A DNA stretch of 64,000 nucleotides, taken from NCBI RefSeq assembly GCF_002699985.1, contig NZ_LKBT01000012.1:186001-250000 (forward strand), in the 5' to 3' direction. Origin of the DNA: Pseudomonas sp. ICMP 561. Lineage in GTDB: Bacteria > Pseudomonadota > Gammaproteobacteria > Pseudomonadales > Pseudomonadaceae. A program made the translations under genes and the position numbers. A model generated the notes under the pieces. That model was given only the letters and a program-made list of their open reading frames with translations. It searched no databases and was not told the origin of the DNA. This document shows, in pieces, positions 49,213 to 57,664 of this stretch (its first letter is position 1; each line of letters begins with the position of its first letter).

Positions 49213-50442
49213 TTATGCATCCGGTTTCAACAGCTTCCCAACCGGCCGACTAAACGTCCGTCGCCCACCCTTGAAGCCCATCAACGGCGCGCTGATCTCG
49301 GCAACCACTGCCGCAGGCGAGGGGGCGTCGAAGACGATGAAGTCGGCTCGGCATCCGGGTAGCAAACCGTAATCGGTCAAACGCAGCATGCGTGCTGATT
49401 CGCTGGACACCCACGCCAGGCATTGCAGCAATTGCGGTACGGTGCCCATCTGGCTGACGTTGGCGAACAGATTGGCCTGACGGATCAGCGAGGCGTCGCC
49501 ATAGGGCGTAAACGGATTGCCAATGTTGTTGGTGGACACCGAGCACGTAACGCCGCAGGCGTGCAGATGCTCCAGCGGCGCGAGCCCGCGAGGTTTGTTG
49601 TGAAACGACTCACGGCCCATCAGAAAAAGATCGGTGGACGGCAGACAGGTTACTTGCACGCCGACCTTGGCCAGGTGCAGGCCCAGCACGGTCATTTGCT
49701 CTTTGGGGAGTGTCGACAGCTTGGTCACGTGGCCGATGGTCACGCGTCCTGCCCAGCCATGCAGTTGCGTGCAGCGCGCGACTTCCATGACTGTCATGCC
49801 TTCCGGATTCAGATCGAAATCCAGGTGCAGGTCCAGATCGCAGTTGTATTTCACTGCCAGTTCAAACAGACGCTGGATCTGCCCGTCCGGATCGCTGTCC
49901 ATGTAGGGGCAGCCGCCGAGCACCGTCGCGCCATTCTCCAGCGCCTCGCACAACAATGCTTCCGTGCCTGGATTATTCAGCAAGCCTTCTTGAGGAAACA
50001 CACAGATTTCCAGGCTGATCGCCCACGCGTAATCAGTCTGCAGGCGGCGAATGGCTCTAAAACCGGTCAGGCCGATTTGCGGATCAAGCTCCACATGGGT
50101 GCGCATGTGAGTGGTGCCTTGCAGGATCGCCTTATCCAGCACCTGCGCACCGCGTTGGTACACGTCTTCTTCAGTGAATTCCGCCTTGGCGGCACGGGTT
50201 TGCGCCACTGCCTCGGCAAGGGTGCCTTCATGCAAATGGCAGCGCTGCATGATGCAGGCTTTGTCCAGGTGGATATGGGTTTCGATCAGGCCTGGCATCA
50301 GCAGGCGACCCTGTAAATCGAGTGTCTCCCAGTCGATGATTGACGGGCCGAATGCCTCAACGTAATGGCCGTTCTCCACGTAGAGCACGGTATCAGTGTC
50401 GGCTTCACCCAGCCGCACATTGATAATCTTCAGTGCGGTCAT
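49213..50442 (-). CDS. Amidohydrolase (cytosine-deaminase-like)
   Basis: Metal-dependent amidohydrolase of 409 residues, closest to the cytosine deaminase/N-isopropylammelide hydrolase group. Metal ligands are visible as GLIETHIHLDKA, the THVELDPQIGLTG stretch, NCDLDLHLDFDL and GRVTIGHVTKLS, with the late aspartate in CSVSTNNIGNPF. It has no signal peptide. It would deaminate or hydrolyse an amide, amidine or cyclic nitrogen compound. Its start overlaps the stop of the fused ABC gene by 4 bp (ATGA), so it is the last gene of the ABC operon and probably degrades the imported substrate. It ends 70 bp from a REPIN hairpin. Confidence 0.86.
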   Translation of the reverse strand: MTALKIINVRLGEADTDTVLYVENGHYVEAFGPSIIDWETLDLQGRLLMPGLIETHIHLDKACIMQRCHLHEGTLAEAVAQTRAAKAEFTEEDVYQRGAQVLDKAILQGTTHMRTHVELDPQIGLTGFRAIRRLQTDYAWAISLEICVFPQEGLLNNPGTEALLCEALENGATVLGGCPYMDSDPDGQIQRLFELAVKYNCDLDLHLDFDLNPEGMTVMEVARCTQLHGWAGRVTIGHVTKLSTLPKEQMTVLGLHLAKVGVQVTCLPSTDLFLMGRESFHNKPRGLAPLEHLHACGVTCSVSTNNIGNPFTPYGDASLIRQANLFANVSQMGTVPQLLQCLAWVSSESARMLRLTDYGLLPGCRADFIVFDAPSPAAVVAEISAPLMGFKGGRRTFSRPVGKLLKPDA

Positions 50443-52964
50443 ACACTCACTCCTCGAATGCTATTGGCACTGGTGCTATCAGCACTTTCACCCAGATAGG
50501 CCGCAGCCAGCTCCTCGTCGTCACGCAACTCGGCGGCGCTGGCGGATTTTATGATGCAGCCGGTTTCAAGCACGTAAGCGCGGTCAGCAACCTGCAGCGC
50601 GAGGTTGGCCATTTGATCCACCAGCAGGATAGTGACGCCTTCATCGCGCAGAGCGGCGAGTGCGTCGTACAGCTCGCCGATCATGGCCGGTGACAAGCCC
50701 AGAGACGGCTCGTCCAGCAGCAGGATTTTCGGTTTGGCCATCAGCCCGCGTCCCACGGCGACCATCTGTTGTTCGCCACCGGACAGCATGCCCGCCGGGT
50801 TATCGATACGGTCGCGCAAACGCGGGAAGCGTTTGAGGATCGCTTCGATTTCAGCTTCGGCATCAAACGCTTCTCGTCGGGAGTAACCGCCTAGCAACAG
50901 GTTGTCGCGCACGCTCAGGTACGGGAACACCTGACGACCTTCCGGCACCAAGGCCAGACCTTTGCCAGCGATGCTGCTGGCGCTGGCCTGTTCGATGCTT
51001 TCGTTGTCCAGCAAAATGCTGCCCTCGGTCGCCCGATGCAGGCCCGCCAGACATTGCAGGATGCTGGATTTGCCCGCACCGTTGGCACCCAGAATCGCCA
51101 CAAGCTCGCCGGGGTTGACCAGTAAATTGACTTTGTTGACCACTGCCGCAGCGCCGTAGTCGATGGCCAGATCCTTGACATACAGCCGCGCATCGCGACT
51201 GCCATCCCAAGCATGATCCCGTGGTGTTGCCTGATAATCGGTGCCGCCCAGATACGCGGCGATCACCTGCTGGTTCTGACGAATTTCAGCAGGAGGCCCG
51301 GATGCGATGGGCTTGCCCGCATCCAGCACCAATAAGTGTTCGGACACTGACATCACCAGCGACATGTCGTGCTCGACGAGGATTACCGTCAGGCCAAAGT
51401 CCGCCAGCTTGCGCAGCAGCACGGCCAGGTCGTCGGTGTCGCGGCGGCTCAGACCCGCAGCCGGTTCGTCCAGCAACAGCACCGCAGGCGCGGTCGCCAG
51501 TGCCCGGGCGATTTCTACCAGACGACGGTCGACGTGGGGCAAGTCCTCGGCAGCAATGTTCACTTCGCCGCGATAACCCACCAGCGCCAGCAGGTCCAGC
51601 GCGAGGCTGCGTTGCTCGGAGGTCGACAGGTTGAAGGGCAGACCGAGGCGACCTTTCTGCATCGCCACCAAGAGGTTATCCAGCACCGACATCTCGCCAA
51701 ATAGCAGGGTGGTCTGATAGGTGCGGGCGATACCGGCTCGGGCGCTTTTCCAAGCGGGCAGGCCGGCTAGTGGTTGTTGCAGTTCGATCTGGCCGCTGTC
51801 CGGGGCATAGAACCCGCTGATCATGTTCAGCACCGTGGTTTTACCCGCGCCATTGGGGCCAATGATGCTGGTGATGCTTCCGGCAGGCGCATGCAGGCTG
51901 ACGTGTTGCGCCGCCTGTACACCGCCGAAGCGAATGCCGATATCGGTCACCCGCAAACCGGTTGACGGACCACGGCTTTGCAAATGCGCGGCAATGCGTT
52001 GGGTGTTGATCGTGGTGGGCGGGACCAGACGGGTCGGCTTGATCCAGCGACGGGCGAGGGCGCCCAGCAAGCCGTTTGGCGCGACCCACAGCACCAGCAG
52101 CAACAGCACCGAGAAAATCAGCAGGCGGTATTCGGCGAAGTCCGACAGTAACTCCGGCACCAGCACGATCAGCAAAGCACCAATCAATGGGCCAAACAGC
52201 ATGCCGCTGCCACCGACGATCACCGCCAGAACAAACAGGATCGACTGCGAAAACGGAAAGGATTCCGGGTTGATGAACATCAGCAGGGGCGCAAGCAGGC
52301 CACCTGCCAAACCGGTCAACGCGGCGGACACGGCGAAGGCCAGGGTTTTGCTCAGAACCGGATTGAAACCCAGCGAGCGCGCGGCAATTTCAGACGCCTT
52401 CACGGCGCGCATGGCCTTGCCCCAGGTGCTGTGACTCAGGCGCTGGTAGAACAGCAATGCGCCGATCATCAACGCCCCAGCCAACAGCGCGAGCAGTATC
52501 GCTGGATCGAGACCGGCAAATTCCGGCAGCGGAATACCCATCAGACCATTCGAACCACCGGTCACGTCACGCCATTCGATCAGGCTGTGATGCACCACGA
52601 ACGCAAAGGCAATGGTGATCATCGCCAGATAGGGACCACTGACCCGCAGTGCCGGGATCGCCAACAGGGCGCCAATCAAGCCTGCCACGATGCCCGCCAG
52701 CGGCAACGCCAGCCATAGCGGCCAACCGGCCATGGTCAGCAATGCCGACACGTACGCGCCAATGGCATAGAACGCGATGTGGCCGAATGAAATTTGCCCG
52801 CTCAGGCCAATCAGAATATTCAGGCCGACACCCACTACGGCCGCCAGAGCGCAGAGGGTAAAGACCAGCAGGGAATAGCTGTCCAGTGTGAACGCCATAA
52901 CGCCACATACGACCGCGAGTAGCCCGATGAAAACCGGAGCTGCGAGGGTTTTGATATCTCTCAT
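50439..52964 (-). CDS. Branched-chain-type ABC transporter LivM-LivG-LivF triple fusion
   Basis: One polypeptide of 841 residues joins three subunits normally encoded separately. Residues 1-310 are a LivM permease (ALAAVVGVGLNILIGLSGQI, SFGHIAFYAIGAYVSA). Residues about 335-580 are a LivG-type ATPase with Walker A GPNGAGKTT near 368 and Walker B VLLLDEPAAGL, while the signature is the unusual LPHVDRRLVEIARAL. Residues about 595-835 are a LivF-type ATPase with Walker A GANGAGKSS near 625, signature LSGGEQQMVAVGRGL near 726 and Walker B ILLLDEPSLGLSP. The gene overlaps LivH by 4 bp and the amidohydrolase by 4 bp. Two ATPase domains and one permease in a chain leave LivH as the only other membrane subunit. 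Confidence 0.9.
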   Translation of the reverse strand: MRDIKTLAAPVFIGLLAVVCGVMAFTLDSYSLLVFTLCALAAVVGVGLNILIGLSGQISFGHIAFYAIGAYVSALLTMAGWPLWLALPLAGIVAGLIGALLAIPALRVSGPYLAMITIAFAFVVHHSLIEWRDVTGGSNGLMGIPLPEFAGLDPAILLALLAGALMIGALLFYQRLSHSTWGKAMRAVKASEIAARSLGFNPVLSKTLAFAVSAALTGLAGGLLAPLLMFINPESFPFSQSILFVLAVIVGGSGMLFGPLIGALLIVLVPELLSDFAEYRLLIFSVLLLLVLWVAPNGLLGALARRWIKPTRLVPPTTINTQRIAAHLQSRGPSTGLRVTDIGIRFGGVQAAQHVSLHAPAGSITSIIGPNGAGKTTVLNMISGFYAPDSGQIELQQPLAGLPAWKSARAGIARTYQTTLLFGEMSVLDNLLVAMQKGRLGLPFNLSTSEQRSLALDLLALVGYRGEVNIAAEDLPHVDRRLVEIARALATAPAVLLLDEPAAGLSRRDTDDLAVLLRKLADFGLTVILVEHDMSLVMSVSEHLLVLDAGKPIASGPPAEIRQNQQVIAAYLGGTDYQATPRDHAWDGSRDARLYVKDLAIDYGAAAVVNKVNLLVNPGELVAILGANGAGKSSILQCLAGLHRATEGSILLDNESIEQASASSIAGKGLALVPEGRQVFPYLSVRDNLLLGGYSRREAFDAEAEIEAILKRFPRLRDRIDNPAGMLSGGEQQMVAVGRGLMAKPKILLLDEPSLGLSPAMIGELYDALAALRDEGVTILLVDQMANLALQVADRAYVLETGCIIKSASAAELRDDEELAAAYLGESADSTSANSIRGVSV

Positions 52965-53830
52965 ACTTTCACCAGAGCCTTGCTGCCGAACAGGCCGTTG
53001 GGACGAATCGCCAGGGCAACAATGACCAGCGCGAACGTGAATATCTGGGTGAAGGCGGAGCCGAAATACAGGGTGATCAAGGCTTCAGCCAGACCGAACA
53101 GCAGACCGGCTGCAAACACACCACCGGCGCTTCCGATGCCGCCCAGAATCGCCACCGCAAAAGCTTTCAGTCCGAACAGCATGCCCATCTCGGCGTTGAC
53201 GCTGAACAGCGGCGCAATCAACAAACCTGCTACCGCGGCGAATACGGTAGAAACAGCAAACGCGATCGCCACCACCCGATTGACATTGATGCCCATCAAC
53301 ATCGCTGCCCGCGGGTTTTGCACGCAGGCTTCCAGTACCTTGCCCAGTCGGGTGTAGCGCCGCACCAGATAGAGAGCAAGGGCAATTGCTGCCCCCGCCA
53401 GAGGAATCAGTAGCTGCAACGCACCGACGCTGCTGCCGAACAGTTCGACGTTGAGGTTGACCAGACTGCTCTCGAACTGACGAGGCTCTTTGCCGAAGGT
53501 AAACAGCGCCAGGTTGTCCACCAGAATGCCGCCTGCCACCGTCGCCATCAGCCAGGCCTGTGAGCCACGGCTGTGGAACGGCCGCACCAGCCAGCGCTCG
53601 ATCACCAGGCCATACAGCGCACAGAGAATCAGCGTCAGAGGCAGGGCCAGCCACAACGACCAGCCCCAGGTGATGCAGAAGGTGTAACCCAGCACCGCGC
53701 CGACCATCATGGCGCTGCCCTGGGCAAAGTTGACGGTGCGCGATACGACGTAGGTCAGGTGAAAACCTAACGCCAGTAGCGCGTACATGCTGCCCAGGCC
53801 GAGGCCGGTGACAATGGCGGCGGTGAACAT
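52961..53830 (-). CDS. Branched-chain-type ABC transporter permease (LivH-like)
   Basis: Permease of 289 residues with about eight hydrophobic segments. The first part, GLGLGSMYALLALGFHLTYV, and the conserved VNFAQGSAMMVGAVLGYTF are LivH hallmarks. The coupling region CVQNPRAAMLMGINVNRVVA and the late LGGIGSAGGVFAAGLLFGLA complete the family pattern. It begins 9 bp after the binding-protein stop, with an AAGGAG site 5 bp before its ATG, and its stop overlaps the fused LivMGF gene by 4 bp. It should form the channel with the permease part of the fusion protein. Confidence 0.93.
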   Translation of the reverse strand: MFTAAIVTGLGLGSMYALLALGFHLTYVVSRTVNFAQGSAMMVGAVLGYTFCITWGWSLWLALPLTLILCALYGLVIERWLVRPFHSRGSQAWLMATVAGGILVDNLALFTFGKEPRQFESSLVNLNVELFGSSVGALQLLIPLAGAAIALALYLVRRYTRLGKVLEACVQNPRAAMLMGINVNRVVAIAFAVSTVFAAVAGLLIAPLFSVNAEMGMLFGLKAFAVAILGGIGSAGGVFAAGLLFGLAEALITLYFGSAFTQIFTFALVIVALAIRPNGLFGSKALVKV

Positions 53831-53839
53831 GGCGACTCC

Positions 53840-55027
53840 TTAAGGCTTCAACGGTACGATCTGGTCGTTGACGAAGTGCGTGAACAGATAGTCGTCCGGC
53901 CCCAGTGCGTCGTGTTTCTGCACTGTGAACGGCTGCTTGTAATGCTTGATCAGGCCGTCGTATTCGCTAATGGCGTAAAAGCCATCGCGCACGGCTTTGC
54001 CATCGGTGTTGCCTGCTTTTTCGATGGCCAGCGCAGCCAGATGCAGCGCGTCATAGGCATTGGCGATGCCCACCGCAGGCGTCACGTCAGCCAGGGTTTT
54101 GATTTGTGGGTACGCGGCTTTCAATGCGGTGAGCAGTGCATCGCCCTTTGGACTGTTGTTCTCGGTAAAGACATAGGTCTGGATGAAATGCACGCGGGAG
54201 GCATTTGGGCCAGCCAGTTCTCCGAAACGACCACCGGCCGGACCCCAGTGGGAAACCACCGGCACGTCCCAACCCATACGATCCAGCGATTTGACCACTT
54301 GCGCCGATGGGCCAACGTTACCGACCATCAACAAGGTGTCGGCACCGGCGTTTTTCAGGCGGGTCAGTTGCGGTACTACGTCCAGATCGCTGTCCTGAAT
54401 GCGTTCAACACCGGCGTTGGCCATGCCGCGTTTTTCCAGAGCGCGCTTGAAGCCTGCCTCGTTGGACTCGCCCCACGGATTGTTGATGAGGATCATGCCT
54501 GGCTTTTTCATGCCGTTATCGACGCCGTATTTCACCAGTGCTTCGTCTACCAGTTCGTCAACTGCCGAAACCCGGAACACGTAGTTATCAGCAGCGCCGT
54601 TTTCGGTGATTTTCGTACCGGCTGCCCAGATGCCCATGAACGGCACTTTCATCTGGTTGGCCAGTGGCACGATTGCCAGAGACACCGGCGTATCGAGGCC
54701 ACCAAACAGTACGGTGACTTTTTCCCGCTGGACCAGCTCACGTGCCGCCAGCATGCCTTTCGATGGGTTGCTTTCGTCGTCGCGGCGCACCAACTCCAGT
54801 TGACGACCCAATACGCCGCCCTTGGCGTTTACTTCATTGATCGCCATGGTCAGGCCACGGGTCAAGGCTTCGCCGGATTTGGCTGACTGCCCGGACAGGG
54901 CTGCCACCAGGCCAACCTTGATCGGCGGTTCAGCGGCTTGCGCGCCACCGAACATAGCCATATTGAGTGTGACTGCCGCAGCCACGGGAAACAGCAGACG
55001 TTGCAGGTTTGGAAGCCGGATGGCCAT
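53840..55027 (-). CDS. Branched-chain-type ABC transporter substrate-binding protein (LivK-like)
   Basis: Periplasmic binding protein of 395 residues, family Peripla_BP_6. A signal peptide spans the first 31 residues (hydrophobic core PVAAAVTLNMAMFGGAQAA). The mature start PPIKVGLVAALSGQSAKSGE and the block LARGLT-type segment TRGLTMAINEVNAKGGVLG are typical. EKVTVLFGGLDTPVSLAI marks the hinge region. Substrates in this broad family include branched-chain amino acids, amides, urea and aromatic acids. The amidohydrolase and gamma-glutamyltransferase-like neighbours favour an amide-type ligand, which is inference. It is the first gene of the operon, preceded by AGGAG about 8 bp from the ATG and by the paired TTGCTAGCAA operator at 55043-55073. 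Confidence 0.93.
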   Translation of the reverse strand: MAIRLPNLQRLLFPVAAAVTLNMAMFGGAQAAEPPIKVGLVAALSGQSAKSGEALTRGLTMAINEVNAKGGVLGRQLELVRRDDESNPSKGMLAARELVQREKVTVLFGGLDTPVSLAIVPLANQMKVPFMGIWAAGTKITENGAADNYVFRVSAVDELVDEALVKYGVDNGMKKPGMILINNPWGESNEAGFKRALEKRGMANAGVERIQDSDLDVVPQLTRLKNAGADTLLMVGNVGPSAQVVKSLDRMGWDVPVVSHWGPAGGRFGELAGPNASRVHFIQTYVFTENNSPKGDALLTALKAAYPQIKTLADVTPAVGIANAYDALHLAALAIEKAGNTDGKAVRDGFYAISEYDGLIKHYKQPFTVQKHDALGPDDYLFTHFVNDQIVPLKP

Positions 55028-55042
55028 AGTGTGTTCTCCTGA

Positions 55043-55073
55043 TTGCTAGCAGTTGCATATTTATTGCTAGCAA
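55043..55073. promoter_or_regulatory. Paired TTGCTAGCAA operator upstream of the LivK-like gene
   Basis: TTGCTAGCAG (55043-55052) and the perfect palindrome TTGCTAGCAA (55064-55073) have centres 21 bp apart, i.e. about two helical turns. They lie 16-46 bp upstream of ATG 55027 on the minus strand, close to the ribosome site, a typical repressor position. The same pair occurs at 46489-46520. The divergent SnoaL-like gene at 55214 starts 141 bp away and may share the control. Confidence 0.7.
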
Positions 55074-55213
55074 GTAGGATGCCAGTCATAGCGGCCGTCA
55101 TAACGTCGGTTTTTATTTGAAATGCCCAGTATTTACGCGCCAAATTAAGGCGAGCTGCACCATGTCGAGGCGTTCAGGCTATTTACTTAACCCGAGAGTC
55201 AGGAGACTCAGTA

Positions 55214-55612
55214 ATGTCGGAAATCAATAAAGACGTACAGATTGTTAGCAATTTTCTTGAGGCTTCAATGGCCCCGGATCCGGTTCGGGCAGCGACCTTC
55301 ATGAGTGACGACGTAAAGATTACCTTCACCGGCGGGCGTGCCATGCCCACTCCGCAGGCCATTACCGCGTTCAACGGCTCGCGTTATGCGTGGGTCAAGA
55401 AGGCCTTGGGCAATTTCGACTGGATGGATCGCGGTGACCACACTGTGGTGTATTCCAACGGCACGCTCTACGGCGAATGGCCGGATGGCAGCAGCTTTTC
55501 CGGCAATCGTTATCTGGACCGCTTTGAAGTGCGCGACGGCAAGATCACTCATATGGACGTCTGGAATGACAGCGCCGAGTGGTTGCTGGCGCCGGAGATT
55601 GCCAAGGCTTGA
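55214..55612 (+). CDS. SnoaL/NTF2-like small protein
   Basis: A 132-residue protein with the cone-shaped NTF2-like fold: an N-terminal helix VQIVSNFLEASMAPDPVRAA, then TFMSDDVKITFTGG and, after several strands, NRYLDRFEVRDGKITHMDVW, the signature ending of SnoaL/NTF2-like proteins (R-F-E-V-x-D-G-K-I). Members bind or isomerise small ring compounds or have no known activity. It diverges from the ABC operon across 186 bp that hold the operator pair, and may be part of the same regulon. A ribosome site AGGAG lies about 9 bp before the ATG. A REPIN hairpin follows its stop. Confidence 0.85.
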   Translation: MSEINKDVQIVSNFLEASMAPDPVRAATFMSDDVKITFTGGRAMPTPQAITAFNGSRYAWVKKALGNFDWMDRGDHTVVYSNGTLYGEWPDGSSFSGNRYLDRFEVRDGKITHMDVWNDSAEWLLAPEIAKA

Positions 55613-55645
55613 TTGGCTGGAAAGGGCAGCGGTATGAACGCCTTA

Positions 55646-55717
55646 TGTAGGAGCTGCCGAAGGCTGCGAACGCATTTTTCCTGATGTACCGCGATCGCAG
55701 CCTTCGGCAGCTCCTAC
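55646..55717. repeat. REPIN hairpin, GCTGCCGAAGGCTGCGA family
   Basis: TGTAGGAGCTGCCGAAGGC TGCGA pairs with TCGCAGCCTTCGGCAGC TCCTACA. Same family as 18425-18498. Confidence 0.88.
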
Positions 55718-55824
55718 AGATATCTTGTTGCCCCATTATCAATGTGGCGTAGAGCTCAAACTGGCCTTTCAGAAGAACGTCGCGGTATCGTGGCGTTTTT
55801 TACTGGTATTCGAGAGGCCGTGGT

Positions 55825-57018
55825 ATGCGTTTTTCCCCGTTTGTTGAACGGATAGCCGGGCAGGGCGCTGCCGCCTGGGACATTCACTTCGCCGCCTGGC
55901 AGGCTCATTGCCAAGGGGAAGATGTCATTATCCTCAGCATTGGCGATCCCGATTTCGCTACCCCGGATTTCATCACTGAAGCGGCGGTCGGCGCACTGAG
56001 AGCAGGGGATACCCATTACACCGAAATTCCCGGAAGGCCTGCGCTAAGGGAAGCTATCGCCGAGCGTTACGCCAGGCGTCTGGGGCGGCCGGTAGCGGCC
56101 GCCAATGTGATCACCCTGGCCGGTGCGCAGAATGCTTTGTTCGCGAGCGCCCTTTGCCTGTTGCAAGCCGGTGATGAGGTCCTGGCTCTGGACCCGATGT
56201 ATGTGACTTATGAGGCTACGCTCAGGGCAAGCGGCGCGACGCTGGTGCGCGTAAGTTGCGACGCCGATGCCGGTTTTCGTCCTGACATTGCCCGTATCAG
56301 CGCCGCCATTACCCCGCGCACCCGGGCCATTTTCCTCTCCAACCCGAACAACCCGACTGGCGTAGTGCTCAGTGCCAAGGAGCTGCAAGGGATTGCCGAA
56401 CTGGCCATCGCCCATGATCTGTGGGTGGTCGTCGATGAGGTTTACGAAAGCCTTTGCTACCAACGGGAGCACGTCAGTCTGGCCAGCTTGCCGGGCATGG
56501 CCGAGCGTTGCGTGATCGTCGGCAGTTTGTCCAAATCCCACGCCATGACCGGTTGGCGGGTCGGCTGGATCATTGCCGATGCGCAGTTGGTCAGGCACGC
56601 AGAAAACCTGTCGTTGAGCATGCTTTACGGATTGCCCGGCTTCGTCATGGCGGGCGCGATGGCGGCGGTGCTTGCTCATGATGAAGTGACGTTGGGCGTG
56701 CTCGATATCTATCAACGCAGACGCGATCTCGTGGTGTCTGGATTGAGTGACTGTCCGGGCATTGAAGTGCGCAGCCCGGATGCAGGGATGTTCGTCCTGC
56801 TCGACGTGCGCGGCACCGGATTGAGCTCGCTGGACTTCGCCTGGCGACTGTTTCGGGAAGCGGGTGTATCGGTGCTCGACGCAGCAGCCTTCGGTGAGCC
56901 TGCCCTGGGTTTTGTGCGGCTTTCATTTACCGTAAGCGATGAGCAACTGGCGCGAGCATGTGTGCGAATCAAGTCGTTCGTCAGCACGCTCGCCACGTCT
57001 CGAGAGGTATTTTTGTGA
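55825..57018 (+). CDS. Class I/II aminotransferase
   Basis: PLP-dependent aminotransferase of 397 residues. The N-terminus has the conserved HFAAWQAHCQGEDVIILSIG and DPDFATPDFI, the substrate-contact GDTHYTEIPGRPALREAIAE, and the cofactor region SNPNNPTGVVLSAKEL. The Schiff-base lysine is K237 in GSLSKSHAMTGWRVGWI, followed by the arginine in FVRLSF that binds the alpha-carboxylate. It is similar in length and motifs to aspartate and aromatic aminotransferases. Its stop overlaps the GTG start of the flavin-reductase gene by 4 bp, so the two products are probably used together. No direct clue to the amino acid is visible. Confidence 0.93.
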   Translation: MRFSPFVERIAGQGAAAWDIHFAAWQAHCQGEDVIILSIGDPDFATPDFITEAAVGALRAGDTHYTEIPGRPALREAIAERYARRLGRPVAAANVITLAGAQNALFASALCLLQAGDEVLALDPMYVTYEATLRASGATLVRVSCDADAGFRPDIARISAAITPRTRAIFLSNPNNPTGVVLSAKELQGIAELAIAHDLWVVVDEVYESLCYQREHVSLASLPGMAERCVIVGSLSKSHAMTGWRVGWIIADAQLVRHAENLSLSMLYGLPGFVMAGAMAAVLAHDEVTLGVLDIYQRRRDLVVSGLSDCPGIEVRSPDAGMFVLLDVRGTGLSSLDFAWRLFREAGVSVLDAAAFGEPALGFVRLSFTVSDEQLARACVRIKSFVSTLATSREVFL

Positions 57019-57596
57019 ACGAATTTATTGCCCCGGTGGACCCCGCCAAGGCCTATCGCTTGCTCAACCACGGTCCGACAGTTCTGGTTTCGGCCCGGCA
57101 CGACGGGGTCGACAATGTCATGGCCGCTGCTTGGGCCTGCGCGCTGGATTTCATGCCTGCCAAACTCACTGTGGTGCTCGACAAAATCGCCAAGACCCGT
57201 GAGCTGGTTGAGCAAAGCGGAGTGTTCGTGATTCAGGTGCCAACCGCAGCGCAGCTGCAACTCACCCACGAGGTGGGCACGCGCAGTCTGTTCAACGAAG
57301 CGGACAAACTGCAGCGTTCAGGCGTGAAGTTGTTCCGCATCCCCGATCATGATCTGCCGTTCGTGGCCGGTTGCTCCGCCTGGCTGGCGTGTCGCCTGAT
57401 ACCCGAGCCGCACAATCAGTCGACCTATGATCTGTTCATCGGCGAAGTCATTGGTGCCTGGGCTGATACGCGAGTGTTCAAGGACGGGCACTGGAACTTT
57501 GAGACGGCCGACCCGGCGTGGCGCAGCTTGCACTACATCGCGGGTGGACACTTTTATGCGATTGGTGAAGCGCTGGATGCTGGCGACGAAAAGTGA
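57015..57596 (+). CDS. Flavin-reductase-like FMN-binding split-barrel protein
   Basis: 193 residues of the flavin-reductase domain superfamily. It begins NEFIAPVDPAKAYRLLNHGP and carries HDGVDNVMAAAWACALDFMP, the FMN phosphate-contact region, then VFVIQVPTAAQL and ADPAWRSLHYIAGGHFYAIG at the C-terminus. Such proteins bind FMN and reduce it with NAD(P)H for a partner oxygenase, or catalyse other flavin reactions. The proposed start is GTG 57015 (overlap GTGA with the aminotransferase stop), with CGAGAGG 7 bp before it; an upstream ATG at 56958 would place the start inside the aminotransferase gene. A bidirectional hairpin follows at 57605. The partner is unknown. Confidence 0.85.
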   Translation: MNEFIAPVDPAKAYRLLNHGPTVLVSARHDGVDNVMAAAWACALDFMPAKLTVVLDKIAKTRELVEQSGVFVIQVPTAAQLQLTHEVGTRSLFNEADKLQRSGVKLFRIPDHDLPFVAGCSAWLACRLIPEPHNQSTYDLFIGEVIGAWADTRVFKDGHWNFETADPAWRSLHYIAGGHFYAIGEALDAGDEK

Positions 57597-57604
57597 TGCG
57601 GGCG

Positions 57605-57637
57605 TCACGCCATTCTGAAAAACGAATGGCGTGATTT
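57605..57637. terminator. Intrinsic terminator between convergent genes
   Basis: TCACGCCATT and AATGGCGTGA form a 10-bp stem around a 10-nt loop, with TTTACA following on the plus strand. It serves the flavin-reductase gene, and its opposite strand (with the loop's complementary CGTTTTTCAG) may serve the PL7 lyase gene, which ends at 57665. Confidence 0.75.
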
Positions 57638-57664
57638 ACAACGGTCCACAGCGACTGCCGGTTG

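Noticed and set aside
55242..55251. TTGTTAGCAA near-match to the regulon operator
   Set aside because: Single site within the SnoaL-like coding sequence, explained by the codons for Ile-Val-Ser-Asn, without a second site at 21 bp.
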